Shown here: in pieces, positions 28,163 through 37,829 of the stretch
Layout: each line of letters starts with the position of its first letter
Position numbering within the stretch: the first letter of the stretch is position 1
Origin: Natranaerobius trueperi
Lineage (GTDB): Bacteria > Bacillota > Natranaerobiia > Natranaerobiales > Natranaerobiaceae
NCBI RefSeq assembly: GCF_002216005.1
Contig: NZ_NIQC01000009.1
Location: 19,149 to 83,148 of the forward strand
Direction: 5' to 3'
Length of the DNA: 64,000 bases
Notes under the pieces: generated by a model
Told to the model about the DNA's origin: nothing
What the model saw: the letters and a program-made list of their open reading frames with translations, nothing else
The model's database searches: none
Translations under genes and position numbers: made by a program

Positions 28163-29023
28163 TTATACTTCCTGACTTCCAGTTAACTTTTCGTTTAACA
28201 ATTGATAAAAACTTCTTTTTCTTAGCTTAACTAATTTTGTTTTATATTTTGATCTACTAACTTTAATTTCATCACCATCTTGTAATGTGAAACCTTGTTG
28301 TCCATCAACAGTTAAAACAACAACCGAATAATAAGTTTTAAGTCTAGCAAATACTGTTTCATTAGATGATATAATAACAGATCTATTATGCGTCAGGTGT
28401 GGACAAATTGGTGTAATCATCATTACATCTAAATTTGAACTAATAATAGGACCACCAGCTGAAAAAGAGTAGCCAGTCGATCCAGTTGGTGTTGAAACTA
28501 TTAATCCATCCCCTGGGTATGTTTCTAAATAATTTCCTCCAACTTTAGTTTCAACTTCTATAATCCTTGAAAAAGGTCCTTTAGCTATTATAACATCATT
28601 CAAAGCGCAAAAAGTTGAAATTTCTTTTCTTTCTCTTATTACTGTAGCGTCTAACATCAACCGTTCTTCAATTGTATAGTTTCCTTCTAATAAATTATTT
28701 AAATTTCCAATTATTTCACTTGCTTCTATTTCAGCTAAAAATCCTAATTTCCCAAGGTTTACTCCTAAAATAGGAATTTCATAGTAGGCATATTCCCGTG
28801 CAACTTTTAAGATGGTTCCATCTCCGCCTAAAATAACTATGATATCAGCAACATTTCCTATTTCATCAGAAGACGCCCCCATTTCAGGTTCACCTATTAA
28901 ATCAGCTCCTTCATGAGTTAAATATACATTGATATCATGATCCATAAAAATTTTAAGCATTCTACGAGTGATTTCAGATACTTTATCCTTATGTATATTC
29001 GGTATCAATGCAATAGAGTTCAT
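28163..29023 (-). CDS. nadK: NAD kinase
   Basis: Phosphorylates NAD to NADP with ATP or polyphosphate. It is 286 residues. The diagnostic GGDGT lies near residue 69 (ILGGDGTILKVA) and the NAD-site region TPTGSTGYSFSAGGP near residue 181. The ATG at 29023 overlaps the tlyA stop (ATGA) and has GGAGG upstream, so the two are coupled. Confidence 0.96.
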   Translation of the reverse strand: MNSIALIPNIHKDKVSEITRRMLKIFMDHDINVYLTHEGADLIGEPEMGASSDEIGNVADIIVILGGDGTILKVAREYAYYEIPILGVNLGKLGFLAEIEASEIIGNLNNLLEGNYTIEERLMLDATVIRERKEISTFCALNDVIIAKGPFSRIIEVETKVGGNYLETYPGDGLIVSTPTGSTGYSFSAGGPIISSNLDVMMITPICPHLTHNRSVIISSNETVFARLKTYYSVVVLTVDGQQGFTLQDGDEIKVSRSKYKTKLVKLRKRSFYQLLNEKLTGSQEV

Positions 29024-29859
29024 AAAGAGCCTCCTTTTAGAAATTCATGAGCATTTTTTACTTCTCTTGCAATCATATCTGAAAAGTGACGATTCCTGTT
29101 ATAATTATTTTTATTTGATTTTTTATCTAATAAATGAATCAAATATTCAATATTACCTTTAGGTCCTTTGATGGGGGAATAAGTTATGTTATTTGGTTCT
29201 AAATTATTTTCCAAAGAAAACTCTAAAATGTTTTGTAATACATCAATATGTGTATATCTATCTTTAACAACGCCATTTTTACCAATTTTATCTCTACTAA
29301 CTTCAAACTGGGGTTTTATTAACATAATCATCTCTTTAGGTTCATCTAAGATTTCCACTAATTTAGGTATGATTAATTTTAGTGATATAAATGAAACATC
29401 TACTGTAGCTAAAGTTGGAATAGGCTCAAACAAATTAGAGTCTACATGACGTATATTAGTTCTTTCATAAACACTCACTCTATCATCTTTTCTAAGTTTC
29501 CATGCAAACTGTCCATATCCTACGTCAACTGCATGAACATGTCTTGCACCTACTTGTAATAAGCAGTCCGTAAATCCGCCAGTTGATGCTCCAACATCTA
29601 TAGCAATTCTGTCATTTATATCTACCTTAAAAGCCTCTAAACCTTTCTCTAATTTCAATCCTCCACGACTAACATATTTTAACGGATCTTCTTTTACATA
29701 TATATTTTTATCACTAGGTGTTTTTTGTCCTGGTTTATCAACCTTTTCTCCATCAACATAAACCATGCCAGCCATTATACATCTTTTAGCTCTTTCTCTA
29801 CTTGAAATAAAACCTTTATCAACTAAAATTTGATCTAATCTTTTTTTACCCGTGGTCAA
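29020..29859 (-). CDS. tlyA: TlyA-family rRNA methyltransferase / hemolysin-like
   Basis: An S4 RNA-binding domain (about residues 4-65) followed by an FtsJ-type SAM methyltransferase domain with DVGASTGGFTDCLL near residue 90 and ALDVGYGQ-like HAVDVGYGQ near residue 110. TlyA proteins 2'-O-methylate rRNA. It is 279 residues from the TTG at 29859, which matches the family N-terminus (MTTGKKRLD) and has GAGGGTG upstream; ATG at 29874 is possible. It overlaps the dxs end. Confidence 0.9.
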   Translation of the reverse strand: MTTGKKRLDQILVDKGFISSRERAKRCIMAGMVYVDGEKVDKPGQKTPSDKNIYVKEDPLKYVSRGGLKLEKGLEAFKVDINDRIAIDVGASTGGFTDCLLQVGARHVHAVDVGYGQFAWKLRKDDRVSVYERTNIRHVDSNLFEPIPTLATVDVSFISLKLIIPKLVEILDEPKEMIMLIKPQFEVSRDKIGKNGVVKDRYTHIDVLQNILEFSLENNLEPNNITYSPIKGPKGNIEYLIHLLDKKSNKNNYNRNRHFSDMIAREVKNAHEFLKGGSL

Positions 29860-31747
29860 CCTGTTCACCCTCATCTCTTAAAAAATTTAATAGTTTATCT
29901 GAAATTTGTTCAGGTGCCATCATATATTCAGCTAATAGCTTATCCCTTTCACCTTGTGGTATAAATTTATCTGGAAGTGCAAAACGAAATAATATTTTAT
30001 CAGACATACCTATACTTGATAGATATTCAAGTACTCCACTACTAAACCCACCTATTTCAGTATTTTCTTCAAACACGCATAGATGTTGATGACTAGATGC
30101 TAACTTTTTAATACCCTCTTCATCTAACGGTTTTATAAATCTTGCATTATAAACTGTCGTAGAGATACCATGAGTTTCTAGGTTTTCTGCTACTTTATTA
30201 GCGTGGTTAACCATTTTACCTACTGCAACCAAGGCAATTTGATTTCCTTTTCTCAAAGTTTCACCTTTATAAAGAGGCAATAATTTAGGAGGCTCATTTA
30301 AAGGTACGCCTTCTCCACAACCTCGTGGATACCTAATCACAACTGGTTTGTTTAGTGATATACCAGTACTTATCATATCTTTTAATTCTTTTTCATTCTT
30401 CGGAGACATAATAACTAAATTTGGAATATTCCTTAGAAAGGAAAGATCATAAAGACCTTGGTGAGTTTCTCCGTCACCACCTACTATTCCAGCACGATCA
30501 ACACCTAATACAACAGGTAAATTTTGTAAGCAAATATCATGGGTTATTTGATCATATGCTCTTTGTAAAAAAGTTGAATACAGGGCAATTACTGGTTTGT
30601 ATCCTGAACTTGCTAACCCTGCTGCAAAAGTTGTTGCATGTTGTTCTGCAATACCAACATCAAAAAACCGTTCGGGGAATTCTTTTTCAAAGGATTTTAA
30701 TCCAGTTCCATCTTTCATAGCAGCAGTAATAGCAACTACCGATTTATCTTCTTTAGCAATTTCAGTAACAGTATCACCAAAAACTTCAGAATATTTTGGA
30801 GGCAGATTGGGCCTTTCAAGTGGTTTGCCAGTCGATACATCAAATGAACTTACTCCATGAAACTTATCAGGAAACTTTTCTGCAGGTTCGTACCCTTTAC
30901 CTTTTTTTGTTATTACATGAACCAAAACAGGACCATTTTTTTCTCGCGCGTTCTTTAAAACATTTAGAAGGTTTGAAACATCATGACCATCAATAGGTCC
31001 CAAATACGTAAAACCCATCTCTTCAAATAGTATACCTGATACCATTAAATACTTAAGACTATCTTTAACACGCTCCATAGATTTTATAACTTTACCGCCA
31101 ATTGCCGGAATACGTTTTAGAAGAAATTCTATATCATCTTTAACACGGTGATATGTAGGATCTGTTCTCAATCGACTTAAATAAGACGACATAGCACCAA
31201 CATTTTCACCAATAGACATTTCATTATCGTTTAAAATAACAGTTAAATTACTTTTTTCATGTCCAGCATGATTCAATGCTTCAAAAGCCATACCGCCTGT
31301 CAACGCACCATCACCAATAACAGCAACTACTTTTTCAGAACTTTGCTTCAAATCTCTCGCTTTAGCCATACCAAGAGCAGCTGAAATTGATGTACTGCTA
31401 TGTCCAGTTGCAAAAGAATCATGCTCACTTTCTTCTGGCTTAGGAAATCCAGACAAGCCTTTGAACTTACGTAAGTCATTAAATTGTTTTTTTCTACCAG
31501 TTAGAATTTTATGAATATATGATTGATGACCAACATCCCAAACGATTTTATCTTTTGGCGTAGAAAAAACACTATGTAAAGCAAGTGATAACTCTACTAC
31601 ACCCAGATTCGGGGCTAAATGTCCTCCAGTTTTAGAAACATTACTAATTAAGAAATCTCTAATTTCATCTGACAAGCGACATAAATCATCGGCAGTTAAA
31701 CTCTGCAGATCTTCTGGTGAATTAATTTGATCTAAAAGTTTATACAT
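29846..31747 (-). CDS. dxs: 1-deoxy-D-xylulose-5-phosphate synthase
   Basis: First step of the MEP isoprenoid pathway: condenses pyruvate and glyceraldehyde-3-phosphate using TPP. It is 633 residues. The TPP motif GDGALTGGMAFEALN lies near residue 147 and GIAEQHATTFAAGLA near residue 368. The start is ATG at 31747 behind GGGGG. It sits with ispA in the isoprenoid/OLE neighbourhood. Confidence 0.97.
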   Translation of the reverse strand: MYKLLDQINSPEDLQSLTADDLCRLSDEIRDFLISNVSKTGGHLAPNLGVVELSLALHSVFSTPKDKIVWDVGHQSYIHKILTGRKKQFNDLRKFKGLSGFPKPEESEHDSFATGHSSTSISAALGMAKARDLKQSSEKVVAVIGDGALTGGMAFEALNHAGHEKSNLTVILNDNEMSIGENVGAMSSYLSRLRTDPTYHRVKDDIEFLLKRIPAIGGKVIKSMERVKDSLKYLMVSGILFEEMGFTYLGPIDGHDVSNLLNVLKNAREKNGPVLVHVITKKGKGYEPAEKFPDKFHGVSSFDVSTGKPLERPNLPPKYSEVFGDTVTEIAKEDKSVVAITAAMKDGTGLKSFEKEFPERFFDVGIAEQHATTFAAGLASSGYKPVIALYSTFLQRAYDQITHDICLQNLPVVLGVDRAGIVGGDGETHQGLYDLSFLRNIPNLVIMSPKNEKELKDMISTGISLNKPVVIRYPRGCGEGVPLNEPPKLLPLYKGETLRKGNQIALVAVGKMVNHANKVAENLETHGISTTVYNARFIKPLDEEGIKKLASSHQHLCVFEENTEIGGFSSGVLEYLSSIGMSDKILFRFALPDKFIPQGERDKLLAEYMMAPEQISDKLLNFLRDEGEQVDHG

Positions 31748-31772
31748 ATAAACCCCCTCAACCTTTAAAGCT

Positions 31773-32366
31773 TTATTTATCCATCAGACTAGAAATGTAT
31801 CTCTTTGGAATACTTATAAACTCTTCTAGTTTAGTCAAAAAAATTCCGACTATGTATATAATATATGTTCCTTTTGTTACAGCTAAATATTTCCCTATTG
31901 ATTTGCCTCCTACAGTAAAAGCAGATATAAAAGCTGTTAATACTATATTTAAAGCTGTTGATCCTAGCATTTCTTGATGTGTAATAAGTCTCATTACTAA
32001 TATAGTAGTTATAGTACCACTAGCTATACCAGCAATATCACCTATAACATCGGCACAAAAATTAGCTACTTGATCTCTATTTTTTACTAAATTATTTGCT
32101 TTTTTTGCCCCATAAACTTTTTTCGCGGCTTTAGCATTAATAGGTGCTTCGCTAGCTGAAGTAGCAGAGACACCAATCAAATCAAAAAAAATACCTATTA
32201 AAACAGTTATTATCAAAACCAAAAAAGTTATTATAGTTGAAGTAACTTGCGATAGAATAAATTGACTTAGAAAACTAAATATAACTGCTAAAAAAAATGT
32301 CCATATACTAATAATTACGGTCCAACGTAAGACCGCATTTTGCTTTTCTTTTTCTTTATTTTTCAA
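31773..32366 (-). CDS. oapA: OLE-associated membrane protein OapA
   Basis: A 197-residue membrane protein with about four hydrophobic segments (roughly 15-37, 42-65, 112-135 and 148-180) and a basic central region (INAKAAKKVYGAKKANN) suited to RNA binding. It starts about 30 bases downstream of the OLE RNA. This is the defining position of OapA, which binds OLE and holds it at the membrane in Bacillus halodurans. The start is TTG at 32366 behind AAGGTGA. Identification rests on context, length and topology. Confidence 0.85.
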   Translation of the reverse strand: MKNKEKEKQNAVLRWTVIISIWTFFLAVIFSFLSQFILSQVTSTIITFLVLIITVLIGIFFDLIGVSATSASEAPINAKAAKKVYGAKKANNLVKNRDQVANFCADVIGDIAGIASGTITTILVMRLITHQEMLGSTALNIVLTAFISAFTVGGKSIGKYLAVTKGTYIIYIVGIFLTKLEEFISIPKRYISSLMDK

Positions 32367-32394
32367 AGTTTTTCACCTTACCTCAAAAAACCTT

Positions 32395-32997
32395 GCGCAG
32401 ATGGTAGCAGTTCGGGTAAACGCTGTGGCTTAAGGTCTAGCCGGTTTTCCCAGAAAGAAACCGAGTGTCGCCATCTCGGCGGTTTCCCTTTAATTCTTTC
32501 TCTATCTTGTTACCAAAGACAGTGCTAGATTACCACTTAGACCACACTTTAATCCCCGAACTTCTTCCCATAAGATGGGAACAGCCTAGGAGTTTTCCTC
32601 AATGACATTTCCCATTTTCTAGCCTCTTTTGCAGTATTGGTTTCAAACAGAGTATTCGAGCAGAGGCCGGCCCTTTGCAGAACACTCATATTTAAGTTAT
32701 CCACCAATACCACTCAAGGCAGGCTACACTGTACACAGTTTCGCTGCATACAGGTTCTACCTAAACCGTAGCTTATTTGCCCATGTGTCAAATAAACCAC
32801 ATATTTAGGTCTCCACGGAAGCAGGGGGGCATCTACATGCCATTGTAGATTTCCCTACTACCTTAACTCCCAGCACCGACCCTCAACTGGGCGTCGAAAG
32901 CCGACACCAGGAACTTCATCGATGTGCCCTTTAGCGGATTTTTAGGCCCGCCTTCGAAAATAGGGTTGCCAACTAGGATACTGCACCATCTGCTTAT
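32395..32997 (-). ncRNA. OLE RNA (ornate large extremophilic RNA)
   Basis: A region of about 600 bases without a long ORF, clearly richer in G and C than its surroundings, between ispA/PAP2-like genes and oapA. Its ends pair: 5' GCAGATGGT-GCAGT (32993-32980) with 3' ACTGC-T-ACCATCTGC (32411-32397), 14 base pairs with one bulge. Internal hairpins are clear, for example GAAACCG/CGGTTTC (32457-32463 with 32480-32486). OLE RNAs are about 610 bases, lie in isoprenoid operons beside oapA, form membrane ribonucleoprotein complexes, and are linked to cold, alcohol and magnesium stress tolerance. Exact ends are estimated. Confidence 0.92.
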
Positions 32998-33011
32998 TAA
33001 GGTTCATAAAT

Positions 33012-33022
33012 ATTATAACACA
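33012..33022 (-). promoter_or_regulatory. Extended -10 promoter for the OLE RNA
   Basis: The minus strand reads TGTGTTATAAT, a TGn-TATAAT extended -10. Transcription would start near 33005, just before the paired 5' end of OLE. There is no clear -35. Confidence 0.6.
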
Positions 33023-33044
33023 GCTTTAATAAAAATAAAAAGAA

Positions 33045-33488
33045 TTATACTATTAGATAAGATACAACCAAACCTAAAATTGCACCAAAAATAACTTCTA
33101 TAGGAGTATGGCCTAATAACTCCTTCAGACGTTTTTCTGTTAATTTCTTATCATTATTGCTATCAAAAATTAATCTATTTAATATAGCTGCTTGCTTACC
33201 GGCAGCTCTACGTACACCAGCAGCATCATACATAACTACTAAAGATAAAACAAGTGCCATAGCTGTTAAAGGGGACTCCCACCCCACTTTAAAACCTAAG
33301 GCACCTGTTAACCCCATTACAAATGCAGAATGGGAGCTTGGCATACCTCCACTTGCTACAAATAATTTAAAATCTATTGATTTAGTTTTTAATAACGATA
33401 TCAAAACTTTTAAGAGCTGTGCAATAAACCAAGATATGACAGCTGTTGCAAAAAAATCATTAGATTTTAGTTTAACCAAAAATTCCAA
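33045..33488 (-). CDS. Divergent PAP2-family membrane protein (YuiD-like)
   Basis: A 147-residue membrane protein with about four hydrophobic segments. The motif GGMPSSHSAFVMGL near residue 45 corresponds to the phosphatase motif SGH region, and VMYDAAGVRRAAGKQA follows near residue 85. Such proteins are often found in isoprenoid operons, so a polyprenyl-phosphate substrate is plausible. The start is TTG at 33488 with AAGGGG 10 bases upstream. It lies between ispA and the OLE RNA. Confidence 0.85.
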   Translation of the reverse strand: MEFLVKLKSNDFFATAVISWFIAQLLKVLISLLKTKSIDFKLFVASGGMPSSHSAFVMGLTGALGFKVGWESPLTAMALVLSLVVMYDAAGVRRAAGKQAAILNRLIFDSNNDKKLTEKRLKELLGHTPIEVIFGAILGLVVSYLIV

Positions 33489-33521
33489 ACGATATCAACC
33501 CCTTAGAGTAGATAGATCCTT

Positions 33522-34412
33522 TTAACTTTCTCGATTCACTAATTTATTAGCTATTTTTCGTAATGGTTCGGCTTTTTCCCCATAGGTAGATATAGAGTTA
33601 ATTGCTTCATTATACAATTTTTGTGCATATTGTTCAGATTCTTTTAAACCTATTAATTTGGGGTATGTAGCTTTATCACTTTCTTCATCTTTTCCAAGTG
33701 ATTTTCCTAATTTTTGTTCATCACCTTTTATATCTAATATATCGTCCACAACTTGAAAAGCTAACCCTAACTTTTGAGCGTAATTAGTTATATTATTCAA
33801 GTCATTACTACTTGCTTCACCTATTATAGCACCAGCTCTCACACTGGCATTAAATAATGCACCAGTTTTATTTTCATGTATAAAAGAAACATTTTCAATA
33901 TTAGCGTTTCTATTTTTTTCCATTTCTAAATCAACAACTTGTCCTCCAATCATTCCAGAGGTGCCAGATGCTTTTGATATCTCTCTAGCCGCTTTTAAGC
34001 CAATATATGGATATTTATAATTTAAAGAGCTTTCTAACATTAGTTCAAATGAATAATTCAGTAAAGCATCTCCTGCTAAAATAGCTATATCTTCTCCGTA
34101 TATCACATGGTTAGTTGGTTTACCTCTTCTCTTATCATCATTATCTAAAGCTGGTAAATCATCATGTATTAAAGAATAGGTATGAATCATTTCTATAGCA
34201 CAGGCAAACGGAAGTAACTCGTCTTCTTTTGTTCCAAAGAACTCTCCTGTAATTAATGTTAATACAGGCCTAAGGCGCTTGCCACCTGCAAAAACACTAT
34301 GCCTCATAGATTTATGAATGTGATTGGGAATAGTTTCAGCATTAGGTAGATATTCATCTAAAGATTGCTCAATTAAAATTCTTTTGTCTTCTAAATAATT
34401 ATCATAATTCAT
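33522..34412 (-). CDS. ispA: Farnesyl (polyprenyl) diphosphate synthase
   Basis: Condenses IPP with DMAPP/GPP to farnesyl diphosphate. It is 296 residues. The first aspartate-rich motif is DDLPALDNDDKRRGKPT near residue 80, the second is QVVDDILDIKGD near residue 220, and GGKRLRP near residue 44 binds IPP. The ATG at 34412 lies behind GAGGAGGAG; upstream TTG readings run through that site. Next to xseB, as in Bacillus. Confidence 0.95.
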   Translation of the reverse strand: MNYDNYLEDKRILIEQSLDEYLPNAETIPNHIHKSMRHSVFAGGKRLRPVLTLITGEFFGTKEDELLPFACAIEMIHTYSLIHDDLPALDNDDKRRGKPTNHVIYGEDIAILAGDALLNYSFELMLESSLNYKYPYIGLKAAREISKASGTSGMIGGQVVDLEMEKNRNANIENVSFIHENKTGALFNASVRAGAIIGEASSNDLNNITNYAQKLGLAFQVVDDILDIKGDEQKLGKSLGKDEESDKATYPKLIGLKESEQYAQKLYNEAINSISTYGEKAEPLRKIANKLVNRES

Positions 34413-34413
34413 A

Positions 34414-34662
34414 TTAACTCTCCTCCTCAAAATCGACAGGCTCTAAAGTTAATTCACCGGTTTGTTTATCCTTTGCCAATTTTTCAATCTTTTTTTCAGC
34501 AGTTTGAAGTTTTTTACTACAAACTTGAGATAATTCAATACCACGTTGAAAATTTTCTAGCGATTGTTCTAAGGTTAAATCTCCTTGTTCTAAAGATTTT
34601 ACCACTTTTTCTAATTCTTTTAAAGAATCTTCAAAACTCATCTGTTCTTTTTTACTTGTCAC
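34414..34662 (-). CDS. xseB: Exodeoxyribonuclease VII small subunit
   Basis: An 82-residue helical subunit of exonuclease VII, with the family pattern SFEDSLKELEKVVKSLEQGD and LTLEQSLENFQRGIEL. The GTG at 34662 is chosen because GGAG lies 9 bases upstream. It overlaps the end of xseA by 11 bases and precedes ispA by one base. Confidence 0.9.
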   Translation of the reverse strand: MTSKKEQMSFEDSLKELEKVVKSLEQGDLTLEQSLENFQRGIELSQVCSKKLQTAEKKIEKLAKDKQTGELTLEPVDFEEES

Positions 34663-35914
34663 CTCTATCCACTCCTTCACCCTCAACAAACTCATAAATA
34701 TCATCGTAGCTATGATTTTTTGTTCCTTTTACACAACAATCCGCTTTACCATCACTAAACTGTAACTGAATATTATCACCTTTTCCTAAATGTTCAATAC
34801 TTGTAACTACTTGGCCTTTTTCTGTTTCACAAAAAGTATATCCTCTTTTTAGTACTTTTAACGGACTTAATGAATCAAGTTTTTTAACAAGAATTTTAAA
34901 TTGATTTTTTTGCTCCTGTATTAAATGATATTGTTCTCGTAACAACCTCTGATCCAAATATTCTAATTCTTTTTTTCTTTCTAAAACGAAAATCTCTGGT
35001 GTTTTAATAACTGGTCTGTTTACTAATTCATGATATTTATGTCTAAGATTATTAACTCTATTAAGTAGACCTTTTTCTAACCTTTGTCTATAGTCTTCTA
35101 ATAAACGCATAAGTTCTTCTTGATCTGGAACCACTAATTCTGCAGCAGCTGTTGGAGTAGGTGCTCTTAGATCTGATACAAAATCAGAAATAGTAAAGTC
35201 TGTTTCGTGTCCAACACAGGACACCACTGGGGTTTGAGAGTTAAAAATAGCTCGTGCCACGTCTTCTGTATTAAATGGCCAAATTTCTTCTAAAGAACCT
35301 CCTCCTCTGCCGAGAAGAATTACGTCTCCATCAATCATTGCATTCGCGTACTGTATCCCAGAAGCAATTTCTGTTTGTGCCAATTCACCTTGGACACGTA
35401 CCGGTATTAATGTTATGGATGTTAATGGATATCTTCTACTAATCGTTACAACCATATCTCTAACAGCGGCACCAGTAGGTGAAGTAATAACTACTACTTT
35501 TTTAGGAAACTTAGGTATTGGTTTTTTATATTCAGTATCAAAGAGACCTTCCTCTTTTAAATCGTTTTTTAACTTTTCAAAAGCTAAATGTAAAGAGCCC
35601 ATTCCATCACGTTGCATACTATCTACATAAAGTTGATATAGCCCGGCTTTTTCATATATGCCCACAAAACCTGAAACGATTACCTTAATTCCATCTCTAG
35701 GCTTAAAGTCCAGGGCCCAATTCCGGTTTCTAAACATTATACACCGTAAACTAGCACCCTGGTCTTTAATAGTAAAATACATATGCCCTGATGAGTGATG
35801 TTTGAAATTTGAGATTTCACCTCTCACCAGGACATTTTTTAAATTGTTATCTTTTAATAAAAGATTCTTCAAGTAACCTGTAAGCTGTGTTACAGTTACT
35901 GCTTGTTTTTCCAT
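34652..35914 (-). CDS. xseA: Exodeoxyribonuclease VII large subunit
   Basis: Catalytic subunit that degrades single-stranded DNA to short oligonucleotides. It is 420 residues. An N-terminal OB fold (about 1-100) has [18 protein letters not shown]. The catalytic core has [13 protein letters not shown] near 225, [26 protein letters not shown] residues near 252, and coiled coils beyond 290. Its start overlaps the folD end by 19 bases. Confidence 0.95.
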   Translation of the reverse strand: MEKQAVTVTQLTGYLKNLLLKDNNLKNVLVRGEISNFKHHSSGHMYFTIKDQGASLRCIMFRNRNWALDFKPRDGIKVIVSGFVGIYEKAGLYQLYVDSMQRDGMGSLHLAFEKLKNDLKEEGLFDTEYKKPIPKFPKKVVVITSPTGAAVRDMVVTISRRYPLTSITLIPVRVQGELAQTEIASGIQYANAMIDGDVILLGRGGGSLEEIWPFNTEDVARAIFNSQTPVVSCVGHETDFTISDFVSDLRAPTPTAAAELVVPDQEELMRLLEDYRQRLEKGLLNRVNNLRHKYHELVNRPVIKTPEIFVLERKKELEYLDQRLLREQYHLIQEQKNQFKILVKKLDSLSPLKVLKRGYTFCETEKGQVVTSIEHLGKGDNIQLQFSDGKADCCVKGTKNHSYDDIYEFVEGEGVDRGDK

Positions 35915-36750
35915 GCCTTTGCAGCTTCAATAGTATTATTTAATAGCATCGTAATCGTCATAGGGCCAACTCCACCGGGCACAGGCGTAATATGGCTAGC
36001 TGCTTCTTTAGCAGAGTCAAACTCGACATCTCCTATTAATTCTCCTTCTATTCTATTAACTCCAACGTCAATTACAACTGCACCAGGCTTAATCATTTTT
36101 CCTGTTACAAATTCAGGTTTTCCTACTGCTACAATTAAAATATCAGCCTCTTTTGTCATAGCACTTAAATCTTTAGTTCTAGAATGGCAAATAGATACTG
36201 TCGCGTTTTGCTCAAGTAATAATAATGATATTGGTTTTCCAACAATATTGCTACGCCCAACAATCACTGCATTTTTTCCATTAATTTCACAATTGATAGA
36301 TTCTAATAACTTCATAATACCTGCCGGAGTACAAGGGGTGAATTTTTTCTTACCAGCTACTAAATTTCCAACATTGATGGGATGAAAACTATCAACATCT
36401 TTATCCGGGTCTATAGAATTGATAACTTTATTTTCATTAATATGATGTGGTAACGGTAATTGTACTAATATTCCATGTACAGAATCATTTTCATTTAACT
36501 CTTTTATCAATTGTAATAATTCCTCTTCAGAAACATCAGAAGGAAGTCGCTTTACAGTTGATTCCATCCCAATTTTATTTGCTGTTTTTTCTTTCATACT
36601 TACATAAGTTTTTGAAGCCGGATCATCTCCAACTAATATAACTGCTAAATGAGGTGCTATACCATCCGTTTTTAATTTTGCAACTTCTTCTTTCAAATCT
36701 CCCCTTATTCCCTTAGCAACCTTCTTACCATCAATGATTTGTGCACTCAT
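35896..36750 (-). CDS. folD: Methylene-THF dehydrogenase / methenyl-THF cyclohydrolase
   Basis: Bifunctional one-carbon enzyme giving 10-formyl-THF precursors. It is 284 residues. The catalytic region [14 protein letters not shown] lies near residue 50, [10 protein letters not shown] near 100, and [17 protein letters not shown], the NADP loop, near 163. GPMTITMLL lies near the C-terminus. The ATG at 36750 follows GGGAGG; a reading to 36795 is less likely. Confidence 0.95.
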   Translation of the reverse strand: MSAQIIDGKKVAKGIRGDLKEEVAKLKTDGIAPHLAVILVGDDPASKTYVSMKEKTANKIGMESTVKRLPSDVSEEELLQLIKELNENDSVHGILVQLPLPHHINENKVINSIDPDKDVDSFHPINVGNLVAGKKKFTPCTPAGIMKLLESINCEINGKNAVIVGRSNIVGKPISLLLLEQNATVSICHSRTKDLSAMTKEADILIVAVGKPEFVTGKMIKPGAVVIDVGVNRIEGELIGDVEFDSAKEAASHITPVPGGVGPMTITMLLNNTIEAAKAWKNKQ

Positions 36751-36900
36751 TTTATAATACCTCCCTTTTGGAATTAAAATATTTACTTCCTGCAAAACTT
36801 TAAAAGTCTACCATAAAAGGATTTTGCAGGCTATTTCAACAGGAGTCCCTCCACTTTATAACGAAACACTCATCTAGGAATATTTCTTGGAGGTAATCCT

Positions 36901-37680
36901 GTGAAAAACAAAATTTCTTTCTTTGATTACTCCAATGAGTTTCAAAAGTTAGATTCTCATTCGAAACTCAAGAAACTTCTGATTACGTAGATTTTTCTGA
37001 AATTAACCAAACAGGACGGCGCCTTATTCTCCTATGTTTTTTACTTCAATAATTCAAAAGCTTTTCTCCATACCAACGGTTCAGTGTTAGTTAGCTTTCT
37101 GAACTATCAAGACCGCTTAAATTTTTACTGCTTTATCGATTCCGTTTCTAACCCTTCAGGCTTTGCTAGATTTAAACACAAATTAAGAAAAGATGGTATA
37201 AAGAAATATTACATAAGCTAATTGAATTAACTAAACCATATTTCCCTTTTGATTCATCCCTTCCCTCTTTTACATCACTGGATTTGAGGCCTCTTTTAAT
37301 AACCCTGAATATTTCCATTATCCTAAAAGAAAGGTTGAGAAGGAAACTCCCATAAAGCCTGACCATGAATCAATTGATAAAACTCTTAGTAAAATGCCTA
37401 AACGTTCTAAAAGCTGAGTCCAAGTCCAAGCTTCTTACAACAATGGCATTTTGTTACGCTTTTACTGGTGAATTAACAGATGGGTTCAGTGTTATTAGAG
37501 ATATTGAACCTTTAGAGAGTCAAAAATACTCTACTACTCCCCCTCATGAATAAAAATACAATATCTTCACAGCGATACCGGACTTTGATTGTACTGAAAA
37601 CTACCGCTTCTTGTATAGAAAAATGGTCATTGCCCTATTAACCTTAATCCTATACCACTTTCAAATATGATGGTTATTGT
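36901..37680 (+). pseudogene. Decayed transposase, plus strand
   Basis: The only plus-strand coding remnant. It begins with GTG behind TTGGAGGT and reads KNKISFFDYSNEFQKL before a stop. Further pieces in shifting frames read HTNGSVLVSFLNYQDRL, SGFARFKHKLRKDGIKKY and MAFCYAFTGELTDGF. These match the order of conserved segments in a common clostridial DDE transposase (RFK segment, then HFCYAF...LTNGxG). Many stops and frameshifts are present. No inverted repeats were recognised. The rest of 36796-37829 shows no gene. Confidence 0.55.
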
Positions 37681-37829
37681 AATTCTAGTAAAAGAATCAC
37701 ATGAGTTTGCCTTTAAATAGAAAACAAGGTACTAAACATTTTAGTAAAAGGTTCTATTAATTAAAATATTTAGCTTTCTTCTCCGTGGTTACTTAACACA
37801 TACTATAATAAAATTCTCTATATATTAAC

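Noticed and set aside
32340..32528. Plus-strand ORF of 62 codons over the OLE RNA
   Set aside because: It runs antisense through the paired 3' end of OLE and has no ribosome site.
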